Positions 33,270-46,156 of a DNA stretch of 64,000 bases are shown in pieces. A model generated the notes under the pieces. The model saw nothing but the letters and a program-made list of their open reading frames with translations. It had not been told where the DNA came from and searched no databases. Positions within the stretch are counted from its first letter, which is position 1. Each line of letters starts with the position of its first letter. A program made the translations under genes and the position numbers. The DNA is from Sipunculus nudus (Eukaryota > Annelida > Sipuncula > Golfingiida > Sipunculidae), in contig CM049322.1 in NCBI GenBank assembly GCA_026874595.1, positions 27,381,840 to 27,445,839 on the forward strand, in the 5' to 3' direction.

Positions 33270-35648
33270 ATGCCCCCGCCACAAAGTGGCCGGGGCATAT
33301 AGTTTTACCCATGTCCGTCCTTCCGTCATTCCGAAATCAAACAGTTGTACAGACTTTTTTTGGCAATGCCTGCAGATATTGGCCTGATTTTTGGTGTGAG
33401 GCAGATAATGACCCGTTACAGATCGAGTTCACGTTTCGTCCCAGTTGACCTACTTTTGACCGTTTTACGGCTCCTAAACTTAGAAATTTCATGAAAAATA
33501 GACATTTTCATGACAAATACACATGTACAGACTTTTTTCCGCAATGCTTGCAGAAGTTGGCCTGATTTTTGGTGTGTGGGCAGATAATGACTCGTACAGA
33601 TTAAGTTCGCGTTTCGTCCCAGTTGACCTACTTTTGACCGTTTTACGGCTCCTGAACATAGAAAATTTCATGAAAAATATAAATTTTCATGACAAATACA
33701 CATATACGGACTTTTTTTCGCAATGCCTGCACATATTGGCCTAATTTTTGGTGTGTGGGCAGATAATGACCAGTTACAGATCAAGTTCGCGTTTTGTCCC
33801 AGTTGACCTCCTTTTTACAGTTTTAAGGCTCCTAAACATAGAAAATTTCATGAAAAATATAAATTTTCATGACAAATACACATATACGGACTTTTTTTCA
33901 CAATGCCTGCAGATATTGGCCTGATTTTTGGTTTGTGGGCAGATATAGACCAGTTACAGATCAAGTTCGCGTTTCATCCCAGTTGACCTACTTTTGACAG
34001 TTTTAAGGCTCCTGAACATAGAAAATTTCATGAAAAATATAAATTTTCATGACAAATACACATATACAGACTTTTTTTCGCAATGCCTGCACATATTGGC
34101 CTGATTTTTGGTGTGTGGGCAGATAATGACCAGTTACAGATCAAGTTTACGTTTTGTCCCAGTTAAACCTACTTTTGACCGTTTGACGGTGCCCTAACAT
34201 AGAAAATTTCATAAAAAATATAAATTTTCATGACTAGTGCACATGTACGGACTTTTTTTTGCAATGCCTGCAGATAGGGACCTGATTTTTGGTGTGTTGG
34301 CAGATAATGACCAGTTACAGATCAAGTTCTTGTCTTGTCCCAGTTGACCTACTTTTGACCATTTGACTGCTCCTGAACATAGAAAGTTTCATGAAAAATA
34401 GAAATTTTCATAACAAATGCATATGTACAGACTTTTTTTCTGCAATGCCTGCAGATACCGCCCTGATTTTTTATGTGTGGGCAGATAATGACCAGTTACA
34501 GATCGAGTTTGTGTTTCTTCCCGGTTGACCTACTTTTGATTGTTTTATGGCTCCTAAACATAGAAAATTTCATGAAAAATAGAAATTTTCATGACAAATG
34601 TACATGTACAGCCGTTTTTAGCCCTCAGCTCATAGGCTGATGGGCTATTGTCGTCACCCAAGCTGTCCGTCCATCTGTCTGTCCGGTGTCCATCCGTCCG
34701 TCCGTTCCGCGTCTGTTAACTTTTACCTTGTGAGCGGGATATCTCTAAAGGGATTCACCATTGGAATTTTATTTCATCAGTGAAGATGTATATCGATAAA
34801 ATCTTGGTCAAGTTCAAAGATGGGTGACCTTGACCCATTTTTCTACATTTAACTGATTATAGAAAAACACTCAGAAGCTTATATCTCAGGAACAATTGTG
34901 TGGATTTTCACAAAACTTCCTATGATCATTGAGACTGATGGTCTGTACGTGCTGCACAATTTTGGTGGCTCCACCTGCCATTTCTGATTTTTTAATGAAA
35001 TTTTATCGAATTTTTCAATTTTGGCCTTTTGTGCAGGATATCTTCAAAGGTATTCAACACAGGAACTTGATTACTTCAGTGCTTTTGCATCATATTTACA
35101 AAATCTTGGTCAAGTTCAAAGATGGGTGGTCTTGACCTACTTTTCAAGGTCACAGAGCTTAGTATAGAAAAAAACTTAGGAGCTTATTTCTCAGGAAGCA
35201 TTTGGTGGATTGTTATAAAACATGGTACATACCTCTCCAATTTAAATTTATAACTGATTATCAGCTTTTGCTAATGTTCTAGTTTCGCAATACAATGCTA
35301 ACAGATACTGGCCTAATGTTTGGTCTGTGGGCGCATAATGAACACCTACAGATCGAGTTAGCGTTTTGTCCCAGTTAACCTATTTTTGACCATATGACAG
35401 ATCCTGAACAAAGAAAATTTCATGAAAGACAGAAATTTTTTTTATGAAAAATGCACCTGTATGGACTTTTTCTCACAATGCCTGCAGATACTGGCCTGAT
35501 TTTTGGTGTGTTGCTTGATAATGACCCGTTACAGATCAAGTTTGCATTTTGCCCTTGTTGACCTACTTTTGACCATACAACACCTCCTGAACTTAAAAAA
35601 TTTTACAAAATTTAACAAATGTTTCTAATTTGCCCCAGGCGGGGGCAT
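33270..35648. mobile_element. GCCCCCGCC-ended element with internal 180-bp tandem repeats
   Basis: It starts TGCCCCCGCC (followed by a GGCCGGGGC hairpin partner) and ends GGCGGGGGCA. Inside are seven tandem units of about 180 bp (starts near 33,351, 33,530, 33,709, 33,889, 34,070, 34,251, 34,431) and two more near 35,286 and 35,463. Unit landmarks are GCAATGCCTGCAGATA, GGCCTGATTTTTGGTGTG, CAGTTGACCTACTTTTGACC and AAATTTCATGAAAAAT. No coding capacity. Confidence 0.8.
34616..35282. mobile_element. TAGCCCTCAGCTCATAGG-type repeat inserted in the 180-bp array
   Basis: It begins TTTAGCCCTCAGCTCATAGG with GTCCGTCCATCTGTCTGTCC and ends TTTTGCTAATGTTCTAG. It holds two tandem copies of a roughly 300-bp unit (both with AAAATCTTGGTCAAGTTC and AAGATGGGTG, at about 34,799 and 35,099). 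The 180-bp array continues on either side. Confidence 0.65.
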
Positions 35649-36705
35649 TCGTGTCGTTCCAACACATCTAGTTTTAATTCATAGGAAGCAGATAAATATT
35701 AAAAGTGTTCCACTGGAAAAATAAGCAGCTTCTTTCAAGCTATGAACGTGGCCTCCTCCGCAAATGTCTGATAGCCGTGACCCGTCTGAGAACTGATTCG
35801 AGATTGTTCAAATTTGCCCTAAGCCCCGAAAATTTGCATCTTCCGTACGGCCTCATTAATGGCCCGCTTGTATGCATGGTCGCTAGACGGTAATATTCGG
35901 AAGTGAGTGCCATCTTCGGCTATGCAAATGAGTTGAAATGAACCAATGACATGACGTTTCGTCACTGCATGTAACTGTGGTTACCTATTCGGGTACATAT
36001 GTACCTGTACTTGTATTGTCAATGATCACCTGAACCTGCGCTCGTGCGCTGGCAGGAGTAAAAAAGAATGATTTAATGAACGTTAGCCGGTCATTTAACG
36101 AAAAGTTAAACGCAAATTTGGCTGTAACACGTGGTGATCATTCATTTTTGGTGATATTTTTTTATATAACGGCGGTAAATGATAAGAGCATATTCATAAC
36201 TGCGATGTCAAATTTGACACCGGCAGATTGCTGATGTACATTTCTTATTTTTAACAAATATACCAATGTTATGATCACTTTATTTCCCCCAACTTAATGC
36301 GTGCGTACTACATCATGGTTCAACAGTGTCATTTCCCAATTTCTGAGGGCGAATGAATGGCCAGCCGCTTATGTTAGCCTAAGAAGGTAAACCTGCCTGA
36401 TCGCCAACTTTAATTATTTGTCAGTGACCAGCTGATAATTCCTAGAAAGCTACTTCGCTTCACTTCTTATAAGAGATAACAAACAACTATTTCTCCAAGA
36501 GAAAATGGTTCTAATGGGTCAATATTTGATCATACTGTACACAGATTGGCACAGATATGCATAAACATAATTCTATTTACCATTTTATTCTGAAAATATG
36601 TCTGAATAAAACTGAATAAAAAAAAATTATAAAAAAAAAATTTCCCGACCTACCTATCCTATTTTTCTCTGGCATGTAATCGGAAACAAAGACCTTTTTT
36701 TTAGG

Positions 36706-36830
36706 CCTCGCCTCATGGGTGTCATGTGAGCACCTCATGGGCAGCATGTGATCACCTCATGAGTATCATGTAATCACCTCATGTGTTTCATCACCCTCAG
36801 GGCTGCATGTTGAGCCAATCTGTGAGCTTG
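36706..36830. repeat. Short tandem repeat CACCTCATG
   Basis: About four imperfect units of 27-28 bp, each containing CACCTCATG and a CATGT(G/A)A-like end, at about 36,712-36,800. Confidence 0.75.
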
Positions 36831-37640
36831 TGCAATGGTGTGGCTACTATATCAGATTTGGCAACAGGCCAAAGGTCAGTCTGGATCTATTTATAGCTTT
36901 GGCATACTGCCAACTGTATCAGATTAGGCAACAGTTCAAGAGTACACTCAATGCAGCCAGGTATAGGTCAGGAGTTCACTCAGTGCAGTAGCTACATTCT
37001 ATTTAAAGCGTTGGCAGACTGCCCACTGCATCAGATTTGGCACCAAAGTTCAGCCTGGATCTATTTATAGCTTTGGCAGACTGCCAACTGTGTCAGATTA
37101 TGCAACAGGTCAAGAGTTCACTCAGTGCAGCCAGGTACAGGTCACAAGTTCACTCAGTCTAGCCAGGTGCAGGTCATGAGTTCACTCAGTGCTAGCAATT
37201 TGTCACAGTTCACTCGGGGCAACTGCCTTTCAGCCCCATGGTCAGACTCAAGGTAAGTTTGATGTATTGACCTGATATTTTGACCTGTCTATGTGTCTTT
37301 GATGGCTTTATTGTTCACAAGACAGGTGTTGCCACCTACAATGTCTTTTTTTTCATATTGTATGTGCCTGCTTATTTCTACAGAGGAATTTGATATATCA
37401 GCCTGAAATTGGGCATATTTATACATATTGAATAGCTTTGTTGTATACAAGACTGGTGGTGCCACCTAAAATAATTTTTGCACAGTGTGTGTCCCTGCTT
37501 ATTTCTCAGGTGGGGTTTGATATATCAATTGAAATTGGGCATATGTACATATCTCTGATAGCTTTGTTGTATACAAGACTGGTGGTGCCAGCTACAATAA
37601 TTTTTGTGTTGTGTGCACCTTTGCCAGAATTTCAGCAGTG
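36831..37640. repeat. Dispersed repeat block B
   Basis: Repeated phrases are TTTATAGCTTTGGCAGACTG, TTCACTCAGTGCAGCCAGG and ACAAGACTGGTGGTGCCACC. The order is the same as at 60,470-61,130. It carries three diverged copies of the GGTGGCGCCACC palindrome region. It is noncoding; the ORF at 37,438-37,641 is repeat sequence. Confidence 0.85.
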
Positions 37641-40604
37641 ATGTTTGTGTAATATTTTTCTTTTTCAATATGTTTAGTACTTGCATTGTTCACATACATG
37701 AAAAGTAATGGGCCAGCATTGAAGTATTATACCTGGTGTATTTCCCAATGGACAGGTTCGCATTAGGCCTGTAGCCTTGTTAACATTATTTAAGCCTAAT
37801 TCGATACAAATAGATATTCAAGCGCCTGTGGATCAGGCTTAACTGACAGTTGCGCAAATGAAAATGGTCCATCTGGCATGGAATCAAATGAACAACAGGG
37901 ACAATGCAGGGGTGAACCAGTACACTCCTCAAAACACAAGCCTGTGTATGTGATGTAGGCCCCTTACAATTTTAGCCCAGCTGACTATAAGTCATCTGAG
38001 CTATAGTCGTGGTCCATTGTCCGTTGTCGGTCTGTCTGTCTGTCCGTCTGTAAGACTGGCACGTTTTAAAACAGTTAGACCTACAAATCCAAATTTTGGC
38101 ATACTGTAAGATGTCCCAAAGATCTCCTACCAAACCAAAATTTGGGTCACTGCGACTTTGTTTCACAAGGAATTTAGGAAAAACCTTAATTTTCCATTAA
38201 AAACCTATTATCACACTTCAGGACTGCATAATATCAAAACCACTTATCTGTATTTCTTCATATTTACCACAAATATTCCCATATATAGTTCCTATGTACA
38301 TGTCAGAAATTAGGTCAGTATTATGTAATATCATAAAAGTTATTGGCCCAAACATAATGCTCTTTGAAAAAAATCAGGAAAGATATTTTCTCACTTATCA
38401 TGATAACTGTCAAAGCTAGAGACTTTTTTTCAGGTATATAACTATATTTAATCAAGATTCAGTAGTATACTCAAAAAATTAGATCTGAATTTTGTAAATT
38501 TTTTAAGTTATTAGCATAAATATAAAATCAGTACCCTTAATTTTTCCCCAAGTTTGACCATGGCACATTTTTTTCCTGTAAGTACATTCAATAAAATCTT
38601 TACAGCAGGTACAAATAATTAATTAATCTGTTTAATGCTGAAATTTGAAAATAAAAAGCCCCAGGCTGCCCACTTCTGGTCACTACAGCCATGCTTGGGT
38701 AATCTTATTAGTGATGCTACACTGGTCCAGCACCCCTGCTGTGATAGGTGTACAGTTAATTTCTTTTGTCACCTCCCCTCCCTCCCCCCCCCCCCCCCCA
38801 ACAAGTGTATTGCAATAATCATTATTGTTCCAACTGTATTTCTTTAATACAAGTAATTCAAGGAGTAATCCAGAAGATGCCATGTGGTGGTAATGTGGCA
38901 TTTTGTAAAGAAATTAATTTCCATTTAAATCATCTAATTAAAATATAATTAAACCAATCAGTAGGCATAATTTGATAATATATGAGCCAAATCATTAATA
39001 AATAAAGGTGCAATTTAGAATTGTGAATTCTGAATCAAGTGTTATTTTTAGACCTTAATTAGTTTGCAAATTCAAAAAGTATATTTTATAAAAAAAATAA
39101 ATACATCTGGGTGTATAATTTAATGTTACCTAGCCAAATTAGCTATAGATGTTGATCAATACAATTTAGAATTGTGAATAAACTTAAATATTCAGATATA
39201 TATGTTATACTGTAAATGTATAGTAAAATTTATAAACTTGGAAAAAAATTGATGTAATGAAAAAAATGATAAAAAAATTGATGTAATAAAACAAATTTGG
39301 ATCATTTGTTCATTTTTTCCCTGCCTCAGCGGAATGGGAATTAAATTGATTTGCTTTGCTTTTCCATCTGTCTACCTATTTTTAAATATTTGATAATTAT
39401 TAACCCTTTTTTCCTGAAAGCACTTTTGAATTAAATTTCATATCCTGTATGTATATGCAAAGGTTTGGCTACTTTGGTAACTTCCACCATCTCCCGTCCC
39501 CCCATTGAGTACTTGCACCTGAGCCCTAGGGACTTTAATACAACTGCATAAAATTGATTTAAAAAATAAATATATACAGAGATACAGAGGTGTTGTTGCA
39601 TCATTATCAACCCCCCCCCCCCCCACCCCCCACTGCACCCACCTTCTAGTCCTTTCACTAGATGGAATGGTGTGGATTGGGAACTTTATTAAAACTGTCT
39701 ACATTTTATAAAATTGAAAAAGTATGATATCATAAAAAAATAACAGGATCTAACTGAACAAATGTGCAAACTGCTGAACAGTCAACAGCTTATCAAAAAG
39801 CCAACCAATTATTATTTTAATAGTATGAATCTAATATTCACAACTGCTTACATGCTTCAGTTTCAACATTAGGAAATGCATGGTCAGAACACAAAATATT
39901 ATTTGCAACAGTTTCTTCAATCATCCATGGCCTATATTTCCTCTTCCTCTCTCAATTTGATATTATTTTAGATTTTACCTTCAAGGTTCAACTTCAGCTA
40001 AGCACAATGACCCTTGTTTGTATATACAATTTGATTTACAGTAATCAGTTAGTCTTATTTAATTCACAATTCAACACAATCCGATAAAACTGATCAGATG
40101 TTTGTCATCTGGTGATAGACTAGTTTACTAATGGGCCCTATGACACAACCAAATTTTGAAAGTCATCCAGCATCTCATTATTCACATTTAGGCCTAAAGA
40201 TTGGACAATTATCAGGAGTTGATCCAGGATTTAGGAAAAGGAGAGGTCCAACCCAGGAAGACTAATGATATAACCTAAAAAAAAGACCAGAAGAGCAGAT
40301 GTTTAATGTAAGAATAGCACGGCAGTAAAATCTCAGACGAGACACTGAAGTGAACACATGTTTTTGTTTGTTGGGCAACTATGACGTCATCACCTGACAA
40401 GGTTGTTATTTATGCTAGTCATGTAGGGCTCATACAACTAGTTAGCTAGGGTGAGAAGAAACCAACCACCCATTGTGGCATCACTTGGGGAAACCCTGTC
40501 CAGCATGATGCAGGTTTCTCTGCATACAGGTAGGAAACCAAACAAGCTGTTTTTAAGGAAAACAATATAAATTTTCATATCTTGGTTTTGGGATTTGAGT
40601 TTGT
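37641..40604. other. Mostly unassigned, with a GAGCTATAG repeat and poly-C runs
   Basis: The part from about 37,973 is another copy of the AGCTGACTATAAGTCATC / GAGCTATAGTCGTGGTCC family. Poly-C runs lie near 38,786-38,801 and 39,610-39,622. A fragment of the GATCCAGGATTTAGGAAA hAT family lies at about 40,213-40,262. Two related segments ending CATATCCTGTATGTA(T/A)ATGCAAAG are at about 39,438 and 41,408. No gene is seen. Confidence 0.45.
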
Positions 40605-40619
40605 TTGTTTAAATTTTAT

Positions 40620-40621
40620 GC

Positions 40622-40666
<45 letters not shown>

Positions 40667-40690
40667 GTTGTGTGTGGTTTTGTGTGTGTG
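40620..40690. repeat. TA then TG microsatellite
   Basis: TA units run into about 14 uninterrupted TG units, followed by TG-rich decay. The overlapping ORFs on both strands are products of this run. Confidence 0.95.
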
Positions 40691-41879
40691 TGAGATGATA
40701 TTTCCTTTTAATTCAGTCAGATATCTGCTGGTCTCTCCTTTTATAAGATTGTTAGAGGTCTTTCCAAGTTTTTCCCATTTTCCCACTTTGAGAAGTTTTT
40801 CCAAAGGCGGTAAATATTGGTATTTACCCGCTCGTAAATACCGCACTGGGAAAAACTTAACAACCCTGTCACCTGACATCAAAATCTTGATGGTGCCATC
40901 ATGCGGTCACAGAGCATGGCTCTTATTACTAAGGCTGATTTGGTTTACTTCAAATTGTTACCTTCACTGTAATAAACTATAGTTTGGCTTACCGGGGTAA
41001 CTCTTCATGCTGAATCCAATGAGTGAATAAAAAAATTGTTACAGTTCACCTTTAAACAGTATTGTTTACAGGCTTTGGAGCCCTTTTCTTTGTATAGAGA
41101 CAAAAAATTACATGTTCAATTATTGTAGAAGCACAAGCAACATCACATGTATTTGGAACCAAGATTAAGGAAACTATACATGCAGGACAGACATATCAAT
41201 GATATTGCCTAATTGTTGTAGGAACGGGATTTACATTTTCAAGTGCAATGAAATAACAAAAAAATATATCTTCTTTTCTGTCTGCCAGGTTTTGATATTT
41301 TTCTGTCATAGGCAAGTTCAGCTGAGTGCTGTGACCCATGGGTCTCATCTTAGATATTCAATAATTTATAAACAACTTTTTTCCTGTAAGCACTGTTCAA
41401 TTGAATTTCATATCCTGTATGTAAATGCAAAGATGTTGCACCCCTCCCTTATGCCGGTGGTCCACCTATGTGTTGTTGAACAAAAAGTGATTGTATCAGG
41501 TATTAACCGTGTCATGTTCAGTCATTAAGCTGTCAGTAACATAGTGGGCCCCAGCCATTTCATTGGATTTATATAGGTCTATACTTGTAGCCAATCTCCC
41601 ATTTTACATAACATGGCTGACCAGCACCAGGATGAATACCTGTGACCATGCAAACAAAGCCCTTTGTGTACTGCTCATGGATGGGCCAAAGACCACTGGC
41701 TGGTTGAGAGCTCTGCATGGACAAAGTAGAATGCTATAAAGAAGCCATGCCCTATTGATCTTGATATCTATGTCTGTGTACCCCGCCTGAACCCAGAGCT
41801 GGAATACCTTTGCTGTTCTATACCCTTCCCCCCTTTCAGTTAAATAGCTGATCAAGGTTAAAATCTATATCTTTGTCAA
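40691..41879. other. Unassigned spacer before the 35-bp array
   Basis: No gene is recognised, although ORFs of up to 109 codons occur. None has a recognisable motif and the composition matches the surrounding noncoding DNA. Confidence 0.4.
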
Positions 41880-43982
41880 ATGGTGTAAAATGTGGGGAGC
41901 CAATACTGTCCTCTAGCTAGTGAAATGTGATGAGCCAATACTGTCCTCTAGCTAGTGAAATGGGAAGAGCCAATACTGTCCTCTAGTTAGTGAAATGTGA
42001 TGAGCCAATAGTGTCCTCAAGCTAGTGAAATGTGATGAGCCAATACTGTCCTCTAGCTAGTGAAATGTGATGAGCCAATACTGTCCTCTAGCTAGTGAAA
42101 TGTGATGAGCCAATAGTGTCCTCAAGCTAGTGAAATGTGATGAGCCAATACTGTCCTCTAGCTAGTGAAATGTGATGAGCCAATACTGTCCTCTAGCTAG
42201 TGAAATGTGATGAGCCAATACTGTCCTCTAGCTAGTGAAATGTGATGAGCCAATACTGTCCTCTAGCTAGTGAAATGTGATGAGCCAATACTGTCCTCTA
42301 GCCAGTGAAATGTGATGAGCCAATACTGTCCTCTAGCCAGTGAAATGTGATGAGCCAATACTGTCCTCTAGCTAGTGAAATGTGATGAGCCAATACTGTC
42401 CTCTAGCTAGTGAAATGTGATGAGCCAATACTGTCCTCTAGTTAGTGAAATGTGATGAGCCAAAACTGTCCTCTAGTTAGTGAAATGTGATGAGCCAATA
42501 CTGTCCTCTAGTTAGTGAAATGTGATGAGCCAATAGTGTCCTCAAGCTAGTGAAATGGGAAGAGCCAATAGTGTCCTCTAGCTAGTGAAATGTGATGAGC
42601 CAATACTGTCCTCTAGCTAGTGAAATGTGATGAGCCAATACTGTCCTCTAGCTAGTGAAATGTGATGAGCCAATACTGTCCTCTAGCTAGTGAAATGTGA
42701 TGAGCCAATACTGTCCTCTAGCTAGTGAAATGTGATGAGCCAATACTGTCCTCTAGCCAGTGAAATGTGATGAGCCAATACTGTCCTCTAGCCAGTGAAA
42801 TGTGATGAGCCAATACTGTCCTCTAGCTAGTGAAATGTGATGAGCCAATACTGTCCTCTAGCTAGTGAAATGTGATGAGCCAATACTGTCCTCTAGCTAG
42901 TGAAATGTGATGAGCCAATACTGTCCTCTAGCTAGTGAAATGTGATGAGCCAATACTGTCCTCTAGCTAGTGAAATGTGATGAGCCAATACTGTCCTCTA
43001 GTTAGTGAAATGTGATGAGCCAATACTGTCCTCTAGTTAGTGAAATGTGATGAGCCAATACTGTCCCCTAGCTAGTGAAATGTGATGAGCCAATACTGTC
43101 CTCTAGCTAGTGAAATGTGATGAGCCAATACTGTCCTCTAGTTAGTGAAATGTGATGAGCCAATACTGTCCTCTAGTTAGTGAAATGTGATGAGCCAATA
43201 CTGTCCCCTAGCTAGTGAAATGTGATGAGCCAATACTGTCCTCTAGCTAGTGAAATGTGATGAGCCAATACTGTCCTCTAGCCAGAGAAATGGGATGAGC
43301 CAATACTGTCCTCTAGCTAGTGAAATGGGAAGAGCCAATACTGTCCTCTAGCTAGTGAAATGTGATGAGCTAATACTGTCCTCTAGCTAGTGAAATGTGA
43401 TGAGCCAATACTGTCCTCTAGCTAGTGAAATGTTATGAGCCAATACTGTCCTCTAGCTAGTGAAATGTGATGAGCCAATACTGTCCTCTAGCTAGTGAAA
43501 TGTGATGAGCCAATACTGTCCTCTAGCTAGTGAAATGTGTTGAGCCAATACTGTCCTCTAGCTAGTGAAATGTCATGAGTAAATACTGTCCTCTAGCTAG
43601 TGAAATGTCATGAGCCAATACTGTCCTCTAGCTAGTGAAATGTCATGAGCCAATACTGTCCTCTAGCTAGTGAAATGTCATGAGCCAATACTGTCCTCTA
43701 GCCAGTGAAATGTTTTGAGCCAATACTGTCCTCTAGCCAGTGAAATGTTTTGAGCCAATACTGTCCTATAGCCAGTGAAATGTTTTGAGCCAATACTGTC
43801 CTCTAGCTAGTGAAAGCCAATACTGTCCTGTAGCCAGTGAAATGTTTTGAGCCAATACTGTCCTCTAGCCAGTGAAATGTGATGAGCCAATACTGTCCTC
43901 TAGCTAGTGAAATGTTATGAGCCAATACTGTCCTCTGGCCAGTGAAATATGATGAGCACATAATGTCCTCTATCTAGTGCAG
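41880..43982. repeat. 35-bp minisatellite, about 60 copies
   Basis: The unit is TGAAATGTGATGAGCCAAT followed by ACTGTCCTCTAGCTAG. The period is exactly 35 bp over most of the 2.1 kb. Variants are CTAG/CCAG/TTAG at the end, AGTGTCCTCAA in a few units, and GTCATGAG/GTTTTGAG in units on the right. One unit near 43,810 is shortened. Each unit has a GAGCCAATA box like the CCAAT element of promoters. The array ends about 110 bp before the start codon of the RBM7-like exon. Confidence 0.97.
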
Positions 43983-44090
43983 TTCTGGGAGTACAAAGTC
44001 AGTAGAAATTGATGTTTTCTTGAGTTTTGTCATACCTGTGTACTTGTTATGATTACCTGTTTACCTGTAGGTGGACAACAAGGATCACTG

Positions 44091-44181
44091 ATGGACAGCG
44101 ATACGGACAAAACATTGTATTGTGGTAATCTTCACCCTAAAGTCACAGATGAGTTGCTGTATGAGCTCTTTTTGCAGGTTG
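44091..44181 (+). CDS. First coding exon of RBM7/RBM11-type RNA-binding protein
   Basis: The encoded start MDSDTDKTLYCGNLHPKVTD and then ELLYELFLQ matches the N-terminus of the RNA recognition motif in RBM7/RBM11 (D.TL..GNL..KVTEELL.ELF.Q). LYCGNL is the RNP2 motif. In vertebrates RBM7 is the RNA-binding subunit of the nuclear NEXT complex, which feeds noncoding RNAs to the exosome; that role is family knowledge. The ATG at 44,091 fits the short leader of the family. The reading runs into intron after LFLQ. The donor is either CAG|GTTGGT (after 44,177) or GTTG|GTATTT (after 44,181). The second is chosen because it keeps the family's residue-plus-Gly after Gln. An acceptor-like TTACCTGTAG lies 20 bp upstream of the ATG. 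The rest of the gene (RNP1, tail) is not in the window on this strand, so the first intron would exceed 19.8 kb and contain the 38-bp satellite. Confidence 0.75.
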
Positions 44182-46156
44182 GTATTTTTTCTTTGCAGAT
44201 ATACTTGACATGGAAACAAATTGAGTGTAATTTTAGAGAGTGTTTGACACATTGTAAGTGTAAGAAGCTGACTATAAGTCACATGAGATATGATTATAAT
44301 CTTGTGTCTGTTAACCATCTTTCTGTTTATTAGACAAGCAAGTTTTGATACTGTTGGGCTTATGGAACAAAGGTACGTAAGTTGTCCTGCAAAACCAAAA
44401 CTAGATCACTGTGGCTTCATTACTTGTATAGATTCTCTTTCTCTTTGAAAACCCACTGAACACATCAAAACTACCTTATATGAACACACGCTGGTGATAT
44501 TGTCTTTCTTTTTGCCACAAATGTTCCTCAATACTGTAGATTCAGATACTGTGGGCTTAAAATTTTGTGGTTTTGAGCAAAACATATATTATGGGGTATA
44601 TAAATTTATCGGAAAGAAACTGCAAATGTTACCAATTTGTGATTGATTTTTATCTACATCAAGGCTATGAAGACTATAACATATACACAGTTAATAGGCC
44701 TACACCTGTTCCACGACTGAGATGCATATCACACGGTGCGCCAATCTGTCATTGCTGAACAAACAAGCCACATCCTGCCCCAGACCCCTAGCCTAACAAA
44801 TGGAATTAATAATGGGCCGTGATGGACACATGCCGGTCGGTTCTTGGACTTATTACACCTGATCCCACCACGTCCACCGTAACTGGAAACCTCACTTGAG
44901 TGAAAATAAAAATTTAACGGGACCGTCCACAAGAAGTCTTTAACTTTTGAAGTCAAGTACATGGCAGTACTCACATGTAGCGCCTGTAATTTGAGGAAGG
45001 AGCCATGAGAGGTTCGTTCAGCATTCAACGTGCCAACTATTTGGAGATTTTAAAAAAATGTGAAGGGCTGACAAGACAGGAATTTTACTTATCTGAAGAT
45101 TAGCTGAGCATGATTGGCACGTGTAGTATTCTTTGGTGCTGACTCACTGCTCACATTTTATATACAACTATTGGCGAAATTCGGAGGAAGTACCGCTTGT
45201 CTTATTAATAGATCACTGTAGTGAAAGCATCTGTACTTGACAATATTTGGAATATGCATACTTTACGTCCGTCCCAGGGTAATGCAAATGAGTTTACATG
45301 GCCCTTGTCTTTAAAGCAAATTAAAAGCTGTGCCACAGGAACCGTTGTTACCAACATTGGAACATTTGTAGCTTTCTCACCATGTCAGAAGTACTGCTTT
45401 GCTTGATAGAAATGTGGTATTGTTCATAAACATTCCACCCTAAAATGTTGAATAAAAATTAAATGTGGGGAAATGTTCCTGATCTCCATTAGCAGGGGAC
45501 AAATCGTAACCACTGGACCTGGAATCTTCTTACTTGACACCAAGGTAGGGCAATGAAAAATCTCCTTGGAAACCTGAAATTAGGTCTCTGTTACCCATAT
45601 ACTCCACGCTATAGGGCTCAGAAGTAACCCTCAGAATAATAAAAAGGTTGATACAAAAGCTCCAGTATCTGAATAACTAATGCATTGATCAGCATGATTC
45701 TTTGTATGGTTATTGACCATAGTGTTTCATCAGTTCCTGTACACTGGTGGCGCCACCTGTATTTTTTTCAAATTTTTTACGATTTTTCCTCTATTTTTGA
45801 GGCTTTCAAAGAAGCTGTCATCTGTTAACAGGGCACAAATCATAACTGCTGGACCTTGAATCTTCTTACTTTACACCAAGGGAGGTCCATGAAAAATCTC
45901 CTTGGAAACATTTACGTATTTTTACCCCCTGCTTTTGAAACCTTCGAAAAAGCGGTCATCCTATAACAGGGGACAAATCATAACAAGAGGACAAATCAAA
46001 CTTTATATCCTGGGAGGTCCACAAAATCTATCTAGTATCACACTATTTGCAATACCAACTGATCAATCAGCTTAGTTGATTATGGGAATCATGAATTTGT
46101 GGATCACCTTAACCCACACAAGCCACGAAAATAAAATCCCAACTAATATTTCTGAA
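44182..46156. other. Start of presumed RBM7-like intron, small duplicated repeats
   Basis: No second exon is seen. Three related segments at about 45,480-45,590, 45,815-45,930 and 45,950-46,030 share CAGGGGACAAATC(G/A)TAAC and AAAATCTCCTTGGAAAC phrases. A perfect GGTGGCGCCACC is at 45,746-45,757. These are pieces of dispersed repeats. Confidence 0.5.

Larger units (their letters stand above)
32991..36705. mobile_element. 3.7-kb element with GTTTCCGGTTAC inverted ends
   Basis: The left end is a run of A then GTCTGTTTCCGGTTAC. The right end is the complement of AAAGGTCTTTGTTTCCGATTAC. It separates two stretches of block B. The interior is noncoding and contains the tandem-repeat element at 33,270-35,648. 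The stretch 35,650-36,650 has no recognisable gene. Superfamily unknown, and a TA target is possible. Confidence 0.65.

Noticed and set aside
40605-40982. 125-codon plus-strand ORF and the opposite 88-codon ORF
   Set aside because: They begin in the TA/TG microsatellite and show no motif afterwards.
41880-43982. CRISPR-like array of 35-bp repeats
   Set aside because: Also a direct tandem repeat without spacers.
44729-45028. 99-codon minus-strand ORF with a GTGAGT donor (about 44,975) and a possible acceptor beside it
   Set aside because: No recognisable domain, and the splice signals fall inside the ORF without a consistent partner exon. Kept only as a weak hint of a divergent transcript.
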